The position numbers and the translations under genes were made by a program. This document shows positions 8,393 to 17,116 of a stretch of 64,000 nt of DNA, piece by piece. The stretch is from positions 287,514 to 351,513 of the forward strand of contig NZ_BAABHK010000012.1 of the NCBI RefSeq assembly GCF_039542055.1, in the 5' to 3' direction. The notes under the pieces are model-generated. The model did not search any database and was not told the DNA's origin. It worked only from the letters and a program-made list of their open reading frames with translations. Within the stretch, counting starts at the first letter, position 1; each line of letters starts with the position of its first letter. Source of the stretch: Actinoallomurus vinaceus (GTDB lineage Bacteria; Actinomycetota; Actinomycetes; Streptosporangiales; Streptosporangiaceae).

Positions 8393-9343
8393 TCAGTCGT
8401 CGTCGCCGAACGCGTGGAACCGGCGGAGCAGGATCAGGGTGAAGAACATCGCGACGACGAACAGAACGAGTGCCAGCACACAGGCGTAGCCCATGTTGAA
8501 CTGCTGGAAGCCCTCGTTGTAGAGCGTCTGCGGGAAGGTGAGCGACGCTCCGTCGGGATAGCCGGGGGCGGTGGTGGTGCCCGCCTGGTCGGCGTTGCCC
8601 TGCGAGACGTGCGCCGCGACCATCGCCTGCGTGAAGTACTGCAGCGTCTGGATGACGCCCGTGACCGCGGAGAACATCAGCACCGGCGAGATCGTCGGCA
8701 GCGTGATCTGGCGGAACTGCTGCCAGGCGTTCGCCCCGTCGATGGCCGCCGCCTCGTACAGCGTCTTGGGCACGTCCAGCAGCGCCGCCAGCAAGATGAT
8801 CATGACGTCGCCGATGCCCCACAGGGCCAGCAGCGTCAGGCCCGGCTTGGTCCACGTCGGGTCGTTGAACCAGTCCGGAAGGTGAATGCCGACCTTGGCG
8901 AAGATGCCGTTGATCGGCCCGGTTCCGGGGTTGACCACGAAGACGAACGCGACCGTGGCGGCGACCGGCGGGATCAGGAACGGCAGGTAGAAGATCGAGC
9001 GCAGGATGTTCCCGCCTCGCTTGATCTTCGACAGCAACTGCGCGAGGCCGAGCCCGAACAGCACCCGCAGCGGCACCATGACGGCGACCAGCCACAGGGT
9101 GTTCTTGATCGCCGTCCAGGCGTACGGGTCCTTGAACAGGAACTTGTAGTTCGTCAGCCCGACGGGCGTGAGCTGGAACAGGTTGTAGCGGAAGAAGGAG
9201 AAGTAGACGGTCGCGGCGAGCGGGTAGGCGAAGAACAGCGAGAACCCGACCAGCCACGGGGACATGAACGCCAGGACGCGGAGCCGGTGACGGCGGCGGG
9301 CACGCGCCGCCGTCACCGGGCCGGCCGAGAGCACGGCCGCCAT
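8393..9343 (-). CDS. sugar ABC transporter permease (MalF type)
   Basis: A 316-residue permease with a basic N-terminus, a first membrane segment at about residues 24-45 (VLAFMSPWLVGFSLFFAYPLA) and six segments in total. The EAA loop YEAAAIDGANAWQQFRQITLPTISP lies near residue 205. It forms the channel with the MalG partner 14 bases downstream. A long extracytoplasmic loop (residues 245-275, HVSQGNADQAGTTTAPGYPDG) is a little unusual. ATG at 9343 begins two bases after the stop of the binding-protein gene. Confidence 0.93.
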   Translation of the reverse strand: MAAVLSAGPVTAARARRRHRLRVLAFMSPWLVGFSLFFAYPLAATVYFSFFRYNLFQLTPVGLTNYKFLFKDPYAWTAIKNTLWLVAVMVPLRVLFGLGLAQLLSKIKRGGNILRSIFYLPFLIPPVAATVAFVFVVNPGTGPINGIFAKVGIHLPDWFNDPTWTKPGLTLLALWGIGDVMIILLAALLDVPKTLYEAAAIDGANAWQQFRQITLPTISPVLMFSAVTGVIQTLQYFTQAMVAAHVSQGNADQAGTTTAPGYPDGASLTFPQTLYNEGFQQFNMGYACVLALVLFVVAMFFTLILLRRFHAFGDDD

Positions 9344-9344
9344 C

Positions 9345-10667
9345 TCAGCCGCCGGCCAGCTTCAGGGCGCTGTTGACCTTGTCGTCCAGGCTCTGGAGAC
9401 CCTGCTGCAAGTTGGGCACCTTGCCGGGTTCCCACTGGTCCTGCACGAAGGCGTCGAACTTCACGACGAAGTCGCCGCCGTTGACCGTCGACGGGATCGT
9501 CGTGCTGTTCGGGTTCTTGAACACGTCCAGGAAGGTGCGGAACTGCGGTGGCAGCGTCAGCTTCGGCGAGGACAGCGCGGGGATCGTGCTCGGGACGTTG
9601 CCGAGGCCGTTGGCGAAGGTGACCAGGGCGTCGGTGTTCGTGGTCAGGTACTTCACGAACTCCCACGACGCCTGCGGGTGCTTGGCGCCGCGCGGGATCC
9701 CGATGATGGTGCCGGTGACGAAGCCGCCGCCGTAGGCGTTCTGCCGGTCGTCGTTCACCGGCACGGGCGTCGTGTCGTACTGGACCGTCGGTGCCTCCTC
9801 CTGGAGGAACTTCACGCGCCACTCGCCGTCGATCGCCATCGCGACCTTGCCCTTCTCGAACGGGTTGGAGGCCTCGAACTCCTGTCCCATCGAGTGGACG
9901 AACTTCTTGATGTTGTCGTAGCCGTACCAGTCGATCAGGCTCTTCTGCCACTGCAGGTACTTGGTGAATCCCGGGTCGGTGGCGAAGTTCGCCCGCCCCT
10001 GGCCGTTGAGCCAGTTGACGCCGAAGCTCGGGGCGACGTGCTCGCCCACGTGCTCGTAGTACGTCACCGAGGGCAGGAATCCGGCGACCTTGATCGAGCC
10101 GTCCGGATTGCGAACCGTGAGCTTCTTGGCCAGGGTGGTCAGCTCGCTGATCGTCTTCGGCGGCTGGCTGCCCTTCATCAGCGCCTTGTTGGTGTACAGC
10201 GCGTAGTCGTCGGCCAGCAGCGGGAGGGTGCAGCGGACGCCCTTGTACTGGGTGTAGGTCTGCACGGTCTGCGGGAAGACGCTCGTGTCGACCTTGTCCT
10301 TCTTCAGGAAGGGCGTCAGGTCCTGCAGCGCGCCGCTGGAGCAGAACTGGCCGACGTTGTTGGTGGAGAACGACGAGACCACGTCCGGCGGGTTGCCGCT
10401 GCGTATGGCGTTGAGGATCTTGGTGTCGTCCTGGCCCTTCACCAGCTTGACGGTGATGTTGGGGTGCAGCTTGCGGAACCCGGCGACGGCGTCGTCGAAC
10501 GCCTGGACCTCGTGCGGGGCGCTCCAGCCGTGCCAGACCTCGATGGTCTGCGGCGCCTCGGCCTTGGGCCCGGACTCGGTGGCGGACCCACCACTGCCCG
10601 CCGTGCAGGCGGTCGCGGTGAGGGTGACGATGAGGGCGGTTACGAGCCGCCGGTGGCGTGGGAACAC
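9345..10667 (-). CDS. sugar ABC transporter substrate-binding lipoprotein
   Basis: A 440-residue family 1 solute-binding protein. The lipoprotein signal ends TATAC (modified Cys near residue 21), followed by a Gly/Ser linker, then the mature start QTIEVWHGWSAPHEV, and later SFSTNNVGQFCSSGALQDL. The closing of two lobes around a sugar is known for the family. Start GTG at 10667 has AAGGAG seven bases upstream. It lies 47 bases after the ROK regulator, so both may share a transcript. The GH4 and kinase genes suggest a beta-linked disaccharide or amino sugar cargo. Confidence 0.92.
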   Translation of the reverse strand: MFPRHRRLVTALIVTLTATACTAGSGGSATESGPKAEAPQTIEVWHGWSAPHEVQAFDDAVAGFRKLHPNITVKLVKGQDDTKILNAIRSGNPPDVVSSFSTNNVGQFCSSGALQDLTPFLKKDKVDTSVFPQTVQTYTQYKGVRCTLPLLADDYALYTNKALMKGSQPPKTISELTTLAKKLTVRNPDGSIKVAGFLPSVTYYEHVGEHVAPSFGVNWLNGQGRANFATDPGFTKYLQWQKSLIDWYGYDNIKKFVHSMGQEFEASNPFEKGKVAMAIDGEWRVKFLQEEAPTVQYDTTPVPVNDDRQNAYGGGFVTGTIIGIPRGAKHPQASWEFVKYLTTNTDALVTFANGLGNVPSTIPALSSPKLTLPPQFRTFLDVFKNPNSTTIPSTVNGGDFVVKFDAFVQDQWEPGKVPNLQQGLQSLDDKVNSALKLAGG

Positions 10668-10714
10668 TCCTGTTCTCCTTAAGGCGTCGGCCGGGGAAAC
10701 GGTCGGGGAGATGA

Positions 10715-11908
10715 CTAGCGGACGGTGTTGGAGAAGATCTGTTCTCGGGTCTCGCCGAGGGCGAGGTGGAGCGCGCCGGCCAGGACGGGATCGCCGCCGA
10801 CCGAGCTGAGCCGCAAGGGGGGACGAGGGATGGTCATCGAGTGGAGCTCACGCGCGACGAGGCAGCGCAACGGTTCCCCGCCGGCGATGGGGATGTCGCC
10901 GGCGAGCACGATCAGTTCGGGGTCCAGGACGCTGACGATCGCGGCCAGGCCGGTCGCGAGCCGGGCGGCGAGCTCGCCGAACCCGGCCGCGGCCCGTTCG
11001 TCGCCGGCCTCCAGCGCCGTACGGGCCCGGTCGACGATCTGCCCGGCGTCGCCGCCGCGGAAGCCGTGGGCACGCAGCAGCTTGAGCACGGCGGGCGCGC
11101 CCGCGACGGCCTGCAGGCCACCGGTGTTGGCCCGGCCCGGCTCGCGGATGATGGGAGCGGCGGCGACCGGCATGTAGCCGACCTCGCCGGCGCCTCCGGT
11201 CGCGCCGCGGACCAGCGAGCCGTCGAGCACGATCGCCATGCCGATGCCGGCGCTGACCCACAGCAGCACGAAGTTGCGGGATTCCGCCGCTTGGCCGTGC
11301 GCGAGCTCGGCCATGGCGACGAGGTTGACGTCGTTCTCCACGGCGACGGACCGGCCGATGCCCTCGCGTAGCCGGCTGAGCAGGTCGGGGATGTGCCAGC
11401 CGGGCAGGTGGGAGGCGTAGCCGAGCCGCTCGGTCCGCGGGTCCAGGGCGCCGGGGAGACCGATGACGACCCGGTCGATCCGGTCGAGGGCCAGGCCGGC
11501 GGCCTCGGCGGCGCCCTCCACGGCCGCGCGGGCCCGCGCGACGGCGTCGCCGCCGGAAGCGCCCGGCGTGGGCAGCTCGAACGTCCCGGTGACGGTGCCG
11601 GTGAGGTCGGCGACGGAGGCCCGGATGCGGGCGCGCCGGACGTCCAGCCCCGCGACGTACCCGGCGTCCGGGTTGATGCGGTACACCTCCGCCGTGCGCC
11701 CCGGCCCGCCCTCGCGGATCCCGTCGAGGACGACCAGGCCCGCCTCCCGCAGCCGGGTGAGGAGCTGGGAGGCGGTGGGCTTGGACAGCCCGGTGAGGGC
11801 CCCGATCTCGGGCCGGGTCAGCGGGCCCCGAGCGAGCAGCGCCTCCAGCGCGGCGCGGTCGTTGATGGCCCGCAGCAGGCTGGGAGTCCCGGGAGTCGAG
11901 GTGGTCAC
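10715..11908 (-). CDS. ROK-family transcriptional regulator
   Basis: A 397-residue repressor. Residues 15-75 form the helix-turn-helix (GPLTRPEIGALTGLSKPTASQLLTRL). Residues 85-390 form the ROK sugar-binding domain, with VIGLPGALDP, ENDVNLVAMAELAHG and VSAGIGMAIVLDG. The usual CxCGxxGCxE zinc motif is replaced by REPGRANTGGLQ near residue 255, so the structural zinc is probably lost. It is the first gene of the GH4/ABC operon. A 21-base palindrome 23 bases upstream of its GTG start is the likely operator, giving autoregulation with sugar or sugar-phosphate induction. Confidence 0.92.
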   Translation of the reverse strand: MTTSTPGTPSLLRAINDRAALEALLARGPLTRPEIGALTGLSKPTASQLLTRLREAGLVVLDGIREGGPGRTAEVYRINPDAGYVAGLDVRRARIRASVADLTGTVTGTFELPTPGASGGDAVARARAAVEGAAEAAGLALDRIDRVVIGLPGALDPRTERLGYASHLPGWHIPDLLSRLREGIGRSVAVENDVNLVAMAELAHGQAAESRNFVLLWVSAGIGMAIVLDGSLVRGATGGAGEVGYMPVAAAPIIREPGRANTGGLQAVAGAPAVLKLLRAHGFRGGDAGQIVDRARTALEAGDERAAAGFGELAARLATGLAAIVSVLDPELIVLAGDIPIAGGEPLRCLVARELHSMTIPRPPLRLSSVGGDPVLAGALHLALGETREQIFSNTVR

Positions 11909-11930
11909 GGTGTCTCCGCTGCTCAGACGT

Positions 11931-11951
11931 GGTTAGGAAACTTTCCTAACC
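11931..11951. promoter_or_regulatory. ROK operator palindrome
   Basis: Arms GGTTAGGAAA and TTTCCTAACC flank a central C at 11941 and pair perfectly over ten bases each. It lies just upstream of the ROK gene and is the only strong dyad in that gap. Sites of the TTAGGAAA/TTTCCTAA type fit known ROK repressor operators. Confidence 0.75.
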
Positions 11952-12084
11952 CATGAGCGGGAACCTACGACCGTCGGCTTCCGGCGTCAAGACCGTGCGA
12001 CGGAGTCGTTATCGAACGGCGGCCGCGCCGGTCGGGGCGACCAGGCCCGCCGTCCGCGCCAGAGGGGCCGGCGGGCGGCCGATC

Positions 12085-13587
12085 TCAGACGGCGGGTCCG
12101 CCGCGTGCCGGTGACGGCCGGGCGCCGGCCGGATCCCGGCGCGTGGCGGGTTGCCCGCCGGCCGTGGGAATGGGCAGGTCGCGCATGAACAGGAGCGCCG
12201 CCAGGGTGAGGAGCCCGGCGACGGTTCCGCCCCAGGCGACGGTGGAGCCGGTCGCCGAAGCGGTCGGGGCGGCCGCGGCGTGACCGCTCATCAGCGATTG
12301 GACGAAGGCCAGGCCGAACGCGCCGCCGATCTGCTTGGTGAGGGCGGAGCCGGCGGTGGCCGTGCCCATGTCGGCGTGCGGCACGCAGTTCTGGGTGGCG
12401 ATGGTGATGCCGCCCATCGCCGGTCCGGTGCCGAGCCCCACGAGCAGCAGCCATCCGCACGTCAGCGCGAGGGGCGTCGCGGCGTCCAGGGTGAAGAACG
12501 CAGCGGTGCCGGCGGTGAGCAGTCCGGCGCCGGTCAGGAGCACCGGCCGGACGTGGCCGCTGCGCAGCACGGCGGCGGCGGTGAGCCGGTTGCCCAGGGT
12601 CATCCCGATCAGCAGCGGGAGGACCAGCAGACCGGAGACGGTCGCCGACTCGCCGCGGACGCGCTGGAAGTACAGCGGCAGGAGGATCCCCACCGGCAGC
12701 GCCGCGACCTGGAAGAAGAACCCGGCGCTCAGCAGGGCGGTGTACGTCCGGTCGCGGAACAGCCGCAGGGGCAGGACGGGGACGGCCGCGCGCCGCTCGA
12801 CGGGCACGAGCAGGGCGAGCAGGGCCAGGCCGCCGAGCAGAGCGCCCGCGATCGGCGGATCGGTCCAGGACCGGGGCTCCGCGGGCGTGGCGTTGCCCTT
12901 GAGGCTGAGGCCGGTCAGGACCAGCGCGAGACCGGCGGTGAGCAGGAGGATCCCGGCCACGTCGAGGCGGCCGGAGGGCGCCGTGGCGGGCCGGTGTCCG
13001 GGCAGGGCGAGGACGAGGACCGCCGCGGCCGTCAGGCCGATGGGAAGGTTGAGCCAGAACGCCCAGCGCCAGCCGGCGTGGTCGGTCAGCAGACCGCCGA
13101 CGATCGGGCCGCCCACCATGCCGAGCACCATCATCGTGGCCAGCATGGTCTGCATGCGGATCAGTCCCTGCGCGCGACCGGGCGGGTACAGGTCGCGGAT
13201 CAGGGCCATGCCGAGGGTGAGCAGGGCGCCGGCGCCCACGCCTTGTACGGCACGCGAGACGATCAACGTCTCGATGGAGCCGGCGAGGCCGCAGGCGAGC
13301 GAGCCGGCCAGGAAGACCGACAGTCCGCCGAGCAGCAGCGTGCGGCGGCCGTACAGGTCGGAGAAGCGCCCGTAGACCGGCACACTGACCGAGGAGGTCA
13401 GCAGGTAGGCGGTGACGAGCCACACGTACCAGGAGCCGCGGCCACCGACCTGCTCGACGATACGAGGCAGCGCGGTGCCGACGACGGTGCCGTCGAGCAT
13501 GGCCAGGAAGGCGCAGCCCAGCAGGGCGAAGGTCACCAGCGTCCGGCGGCGGGGCGTGAGTTCTCCGTACGCGTCGGCCGCGGTCAC
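12085..13587 (-). CDS. MFS drug exporter, DHA2 (14-TM) family
   Basis: A 500-residue proton-driven multidrug efflux protein. Motifs include FLAMLDGTVVGTALPRI in TM1, the loop motif YGRFSDLYGRRTLLLGG near residue 75 and, in TM5, LGMVGGPIVGGLLTDHAGWRWAFWLNLPIG, which marks the DHA2 class. There are fourteen hydrophobic segments and a short Pro/Arg-rich tail. Its GTG start overlaps the stop of the TetR gene upstream. The pair is a standard repressor-pump unit, probably induced by the compound exported. Confidence 0.93.
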   Translation of the reverse strand: MTAADAYGELTPRRRTLVTFALLGCAFLAMLDGTVVGTALPRIVEQVGGRGSWYVWLVTAYLLTSSVSVPVYGRFSDLYGRRTLLLGGLSVFLAGSLACGLAGSIETLIVSRAVQGVGAGALLTLGMALIRDLYPPGRAQGLIRMQTMLATMMVLGMVGGPIVGGLLTDHAGWRWAFWLNLPIGLTAAAVLVLALPGHRPATAPSGRLDVAGILLLTAGLALVLTGLSLKGNATPAEPRSWTDPPIAGALLGGLALLALLVPVERRAAVPVLPLRLFRDRTYTALLSAGFFFQVAALPVGILLPLYFQRVRGESATVSGLLVLPLLIGMTLGNRLTAAAVLRSGHVRPVLLTGAGLLTAGTAAFFTLDAATPLALTCGWLLLVGLGTGPAMGGITIATQNCVPHADMGTATAGSALTKQIGGAFGLAFVQSLMSGHAAAAPTASATGSTVAWGGTVAGLLTLAALLFMRDLPIPTAGGQPATRRDPAGARPSPARGGPAV

Positions 13588-14219
13588 CGATTCCCCTCGG
13601 GCGAGGCGATCGCGCCGTGCAGGAACAGGTCCACCAGTTCTTCGATGGTCAGCGGATCGGGCGCGCCGGGGCGACCGGCGGACATCACCATGAGCTGGAA
13701 GGCGTCCGCCAGCCGTTCGGCGGAGAGCCGCAGCCGGTCCTGGTCGGGTTCGAACAGGGCGGCCAGTGCCGCGCGAGGCGCTGCGAGTCCCGCTTCGCGG
13801 TCCGGTAGCCGGCCCTTCTCATCCGGTTTGGGAGGGGCGGGGGGTTCCAGCCGCCCGGTCGCGGCCAGGGCCGAGATCACGGCGCCCATGCGGGTCAGGT
13901 GACCGCGGATCACCTCGGCCGCTTCCGTGAGCCGGTCCGTGAGCGGCTGGTCCAGCGAGATGGCCTCCAGGTGCCGGACGGTGTCGTCGGGCCGTACGGC
14001 CTCGGCCACACAGGCCTTGAGCAAGGCCTCCTTGTCCGGGAACACCCGGAAGATCGTGCCTTCGCCGATGCCCGCGGCTTTGGCGATCTTCGCGGTCGTC
14101 ACGGACGCGCCGTATTCGACGACGAGGGGGAGGGCGGCAGCGACGATCATCGCGCGGCGCCGGTCCGCGTCCATGGCCGGCGCACGGCGTCGGGACGGCG
14201 TGGGGGAGGTTTCCGTCAT
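13584..14219 (-). CDS. TetR-family repressor of the MFS pump
   Basis: A 211-residue regulator. The DNA-binding region at residues 20-70 includes TTAKIAKAAGIGEGTIFRVFPDKEALLKAC. The C-terminal ligand domain is family-diverse. ATG at 14219 gives a basic N-terminus; an internal ATG near 14174 is an alternative start. It is coupled to the exporter by a GTGA overlap. A perfect 22-base palindrome sits 12 bases upstream of its start, consistent with autorepression of the two-gene operon. Confidence 0.92.
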   Translation of the reverse strand: MTETSPTPSRRRAPAMDADRRRAMIVAAALPLVVEYGASVTTAKIAKAAGIGEGTIFRVFPDKEALLKACVAEAVRPDDTVRHLEAISLDQPLTDRLTEAAEVIRGHLTRMGAVISALAATGRLEPPAPPKPDEKGRLPDREAGLAAPRAALAALFEPDQDRLRLSAERLADAFQLMVMSAGRPGAPDPLTIEELVDLFLHGAIASPEGNR

Positions 14220-14230
14220 GCCTTCAAGCT

Positions 14231-14252
14231 ACGGAGTGAGTACTCACTCCGT
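14231..14252. promoter_or_regulatory. TetR operator, perfect palindrome
   Basis: ACGGAGTGAGT followed directly by its reverse complement ACTCACTCCGT. The GAGTGAGTACTCACTC core is a familiar TetR operator type. It is placed to block transcription of the tetR-MFS operon. Confidence 0.85.
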
Positions 14253-14371
14253 CAATCGGGAACGCGTTTCCTCATGACGAGATGACGACGCCCGTCGGTG
14301 CTGGATCAGGTGTGGCGCGGGCCGTACGACATAGTCTCGGCCGCAGATTCGGTGGTGACCGATTGTGTGGG

Positions 14372-14902
14372 TCAGCCGGCGGTCAGGATGAACCGCTGCC
14401 GGCCGAAGGTGATCTCATCGCCGGGGCGCACCCGGGTCGGGCCGGAGATTCGGTACCCGTTGACCTGAGTGCCGTTCATCGATCCCAGGTCCGACAGCAG
14501 CCAGTTGTTCCCGGTCCGGCGCAGCTCCGCGTGGAGCCGGGAGACGGTCAGGTCCGTGACCACGAACTCGCACGTCGGAGCCCGCCCGATGACCAGGCGC
14601 GCCCGGTCGCGCGAGGGGAGGACGAACCGCGGGAGCCGCGGGGCGCGCCAGGCGGCCTCGACGCGCGCCGTCATCGCCGACAGCGAGGAGACGACGCCGG
14701 TCAGGCCGCGCACGATGCGGTTGCCCGGTGGCAGGTCGTGGACCAGCTGGGACAGCTCCGCCTTGGTGCGCGCCTGAAGCGCGGATTCGATGCGGCGCTC
14801 GAACGTGTCGTGCGACAGTCGGCCCTCGGCGGCGCGATCGCGGAGCACTCGCAGGACCCGGTCGCGGTCCTCGTCCGAAGCGCGTACCGGCAGGGCCTCC
14901 AT
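14372..14902 (-). CDS. DUF1707 and FHA domain protein
   Basis: A 176-residue cytosolic protein. Residues 3-58 are a DUF1707 domain (LPVRASDEDRDRVLRVLRDRAAEGRLSHDTFERRIESAL). Residues 100-176 are a forkhead-associated domain with ARLVIGRAP, SRLHAEL and DLGSMNGTQVNG, the residues that bind phosphothreonine. FHA proteins read Ser/Thr kinase signals, but no kinase is adjacent. It stands alone, with about 100 bases of gap on each side. The partner protein is unknown. Confidence 0.92.
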   Translation of the reverse strand: MEALPVRASDEDRDRVLRVLRDRAAEGRLSHDTFERRIESALQARTKAELSQLVHDLPPGNRIVRGLTGVVSSLSAMTARVEAAWRAPRLPRFVLPSRDRARLVIGRAPTCEFVVTDLTVSRLHAELRRTGNNWLLSDLGSMNGTQVNGYRISGPTRVRPGDEITFGRQRFILTAG

Positions 14903-15007
14903 GACAGGAAGTATCGGGTCCGAAAAGTCCGTTGTCCAGCAACGCCCCGCCGCCCCTCGTCAGGGCGCTGCGGACCTTGTTGATCTACAATGTAAAGGCG
15001 GTCGGTT

Positions 15008-16192
15008 TCAAGAAATTTTCGAAGAACCGTCCCAGGCGACGCCCAGAGCGGAGGGCTTCCGGAAGACCAGCCCCTCTGGTGTGGCGGCGCGGGTGAGGCG
15101 GAGGCCAGGCAGGCGCAGCAGCGCGCGCAGGAGGGTGGTCGTCTCCAGGCGCGCCAGGTGCGCGCCGAAGCAGAAGTGCGGGCCGTGCGCGAACGCCAGA
15201 TGCCGGTCGAGGCCGGCCCGCCGGAGGTCGTACTGGTCAGGGTCGGCGAAGACGGCCGGATCCCGGTTGGCGGCGGCGATCGAGACGCGGACGAGGTCGC
15301 CCGCGGCGATGCGGGCCGCCCCGAGGGTGACGTCCTTGGTGGCGTAGCGGTCCACCACCGAGGCGGAGGGCTCCAGGCGTACCGACTCCTCGACGGCGGC
15401 GGGAAGGAGGCCCGGCTCGTCGCGCAGCAGCCCCACCAGGTCCGGGCGGCTCAGCACGTGCAGGACGGCGTTCGTGATCATGCCTTCGGTCGTGTCGATG
15501 CCGCCGAACATCAGCACCGCCGCGTTCGCCACGACTTCGTCGGTCGTCAGGTCGAGGGCGGCGGAGGCCAGGAGCGGGGGACCGCCGTCGGCCCCCGCGA
15601 CCCCACCGGCGGCGTATTCGGCGAGCGCCGCCTCGACCTTCGCCCGCAACCGCGCGTACGCGTCCGCGGCGTTCGCCGGGCGGCCCGCCGTGATCGCCGA
15701 GACCGCCGCGACGAACGCGTCGTACCAGGACCGTACGGTGGCGGCCGTGACGTCCCGTAGGCCGAGGGCCTCGGTGACGACGGCGACCGCCAGGGGACCG
15801 GCGAGGTCGGCGCGGACCTCGGCGTGCCCGCGCGCCGCGACCGCCGAGATCAGCCGGTCGACCTCGCTCTCGACGAACGCCGTGAAGCGGGCGCGCGTCT
15901 CGGCGGGCCGAAACCGCCGGGCGAAGGCGTCACGGTGCCGGGTGTGCTCCGCCCCGTCGAGGGAGAGCATGCTCGTGCCGACCACCTGCGCCGTCGAGAA
16001 GCGCGGATCGTCGACGGTGAAGGCCCTGGCGTCGCGCATGACCCGGAGCGCCAGGTCGTGCCGGGTGACGAGCCAGCCGTCGAAGGCCGGGATCCACGAG
16101 ACCGGCTCGGCCGCACGCAGCCGGGCCAGCACGGGATGCGGGTCGGTCTGCAATTCCTCAAGGGTGACACCGGCACCGACAGTGAACTCCAC
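15008..16192 (-). CDS. cytochrome P450
   Basis: A 394-residue soluble bacterial P450. The I-helix motif is MFGGIDTTEGM near residue 230 (G-x-D-T-T for oxygen activation), the K-helix ExxR is EESVR, and the heme loop FAHGPHFCFGAHLARLE carries the thiolate ligand Cys341. Start is GTG at 16192 (EFTVGAGVTL). No ferredoxin or reductase is beside it, so electrons come from elsewhere. It diverges from an esterase-like gene across a 99-base gap with a 12-base inverted repeat. The substrate is unknown. Confidence 0.94.
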   Translation of the reverse strand: MEFTVGAGVTLEELQTDPHPVLARLRAAEPVSWIPAFDGWLVTRHDLALRVMRDARAFTVDDPRFSTAQVVGTSMLSLDGAEHTRHRDAFARRFRPAETRARFTAFVESEVDRLISAVAARGHAEVRADLAGPLAVAVVTEALGLRDVTAATVRSWYDAFVAAVSAITAGRPANAADAYARLRAKVEAALAEYAAGGVAGADGGPPLLASAALDLTTDEVVANAAVLMFGGIDTTEGMITNAVLHVLSRPDLVGLLRDEPGLLPAAVEESVRLEPSASVVDRYATKDVTLGAARIAAGDLVRVSIAAANRDPAVFADPDQYDLRRAGLDRHLAFAHGPHFCFGAHLARLETTTLLRALLRLPGLRLTRAATPEGLVFRKPSALGVAWDGSSKIS

Positions 16193-16213
16193 CCGTCCAG
16201 ACTAGGGGGGCGT

Positions 16214-16269
16214 CCGGTGGATCTTTGTCCGGCTGTGCGGCGTCGCTCGCTACGAACAAGATCCACCGG
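16214..16269. repeat. inverted repeat in the P450/esterase promoter gap
   Basis: CCGGTGGATCTT (16214-16225) and AAGATCCACCGG (16258-16269) are perfect 12-base complements separated by 32 bases. They nearly fill the divergent gap. They could be paired half-sites for one regulator of both genes, or a hairpin in a transcript. Confidence 0.7.
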
Positions 16270-16291
16270 TTACCCCCTAAGCTCGCGCTTC

Positions 16292-17116
16292 GTGTCGATC
16301 ATCTCCCGCCGCAGCGTCCTCATCACCGGCATCGGCGGTATCGCCGCGCTCGCGGGCGCCGGCACGGCGTACGGCCTCGTCCAGGCGGATGTGCTGCCCG
16401 GGCGCTACCGGCTGGCACCGTACCTGGGCAAGTGCGGAACGATGCCACCGCTTCCGAAGGCCGCCCCCGGCTCGGTCGAGCAGGTGCGCTTCTCGGCGAG
16501 CGGCGGAACGGCGCGGGTCGTGATCGGCTATCCCGTCGGCGTGACGAAGAACCTTCCGGTCGTCGTGATGCTCCACGGCTCGGACGGGGACGCCCGGACG
16601 CCCTTCGACGTGTACGGCGTCCAGTACTTCCTCGCCGACGCGGTGCGCCGGGGCGCCACCCCGTTCGCCGTCGCCGCGATCGACGACTGGGCCGACGCGC
16701 GGTGGCGGCCCTCACCGGTACTCACGCGGGACCTGCTGCCCTTCCTGCGCGACCACGGGCTGTCGACGACTCGGATCGGCGTCCTCGGCTGGTCGATCGG
16801 CGGCCGGGGCGCGCTCCTGCTCGCCTCCGCCCTCGGAGCCGGACGCGTCGCCGCGGTGGCGGCGGCCTCGCCCGCGCTGACGCGTTCGGACGACGCCGCG
16901 CTGCCACCCGCGCTCGCGGGCATCCCGGCGTCCCTGACCTGCGGGCGCGACGACCCGTTCGCCGCCCCGACCAGGGACCTGCTCGCCCGGCTGCGCGCCG
17001 CCGGCCGGGCCGAGGCCACCGGCGGCATCCACGCCGGCTGCCACGACGCGGCGTTCCGCCGCCGCATGCTGCCGGACCAGGTCGCCTTCCTCGCCCGTCA
17101 CCTCTCCCGTGCGTGA
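16292..17116 (+). CDS. exported alpha/beta-hydrolase, esterase-like
   Basis: A 274-residue protein with a Tat-like signal (SRRSVLITGIGGIAALAGAGTAYG). The hydrolase core has VVVMLHGSDGD as the oxyanion strand and GWSIGG with nucleophile Ser168. An Asp is likely in CGRDDPF near residue 225, with the His in GIHAGCHDAAF. This resembles the esterase D/putative esterase group. GTG at 16292 is chosen because the upstream frame is the non-coding complement of the P450. Its 3' end overlaps the convergent gene by 19 bases. The substrate is unknown. Confidence 0.82.
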   Translation: MSIISRRSVLITGIGGIAALAGAGTAYGLVQADVLPGRYRLAPYLGKCGTMPPLPKAAPGSVEQVRFSASGGTARVVIGYPVGVTKNLPVVVMLHGSDGDARTPFDVYGVQYFLADAVRRGATPFAVAAIDDWADARWRPSPVLTRDLLPFLRDHGLSTTRIGVLGWSIGGRGALLLASALGAGRVAAVAAASPALTRSDDAALPPALAGIPASLTCGRDDPFAAPTRDLLARLRAAGRAEATGGIHAGCHDAAFRRRMLPDQVAFLARHLSRA

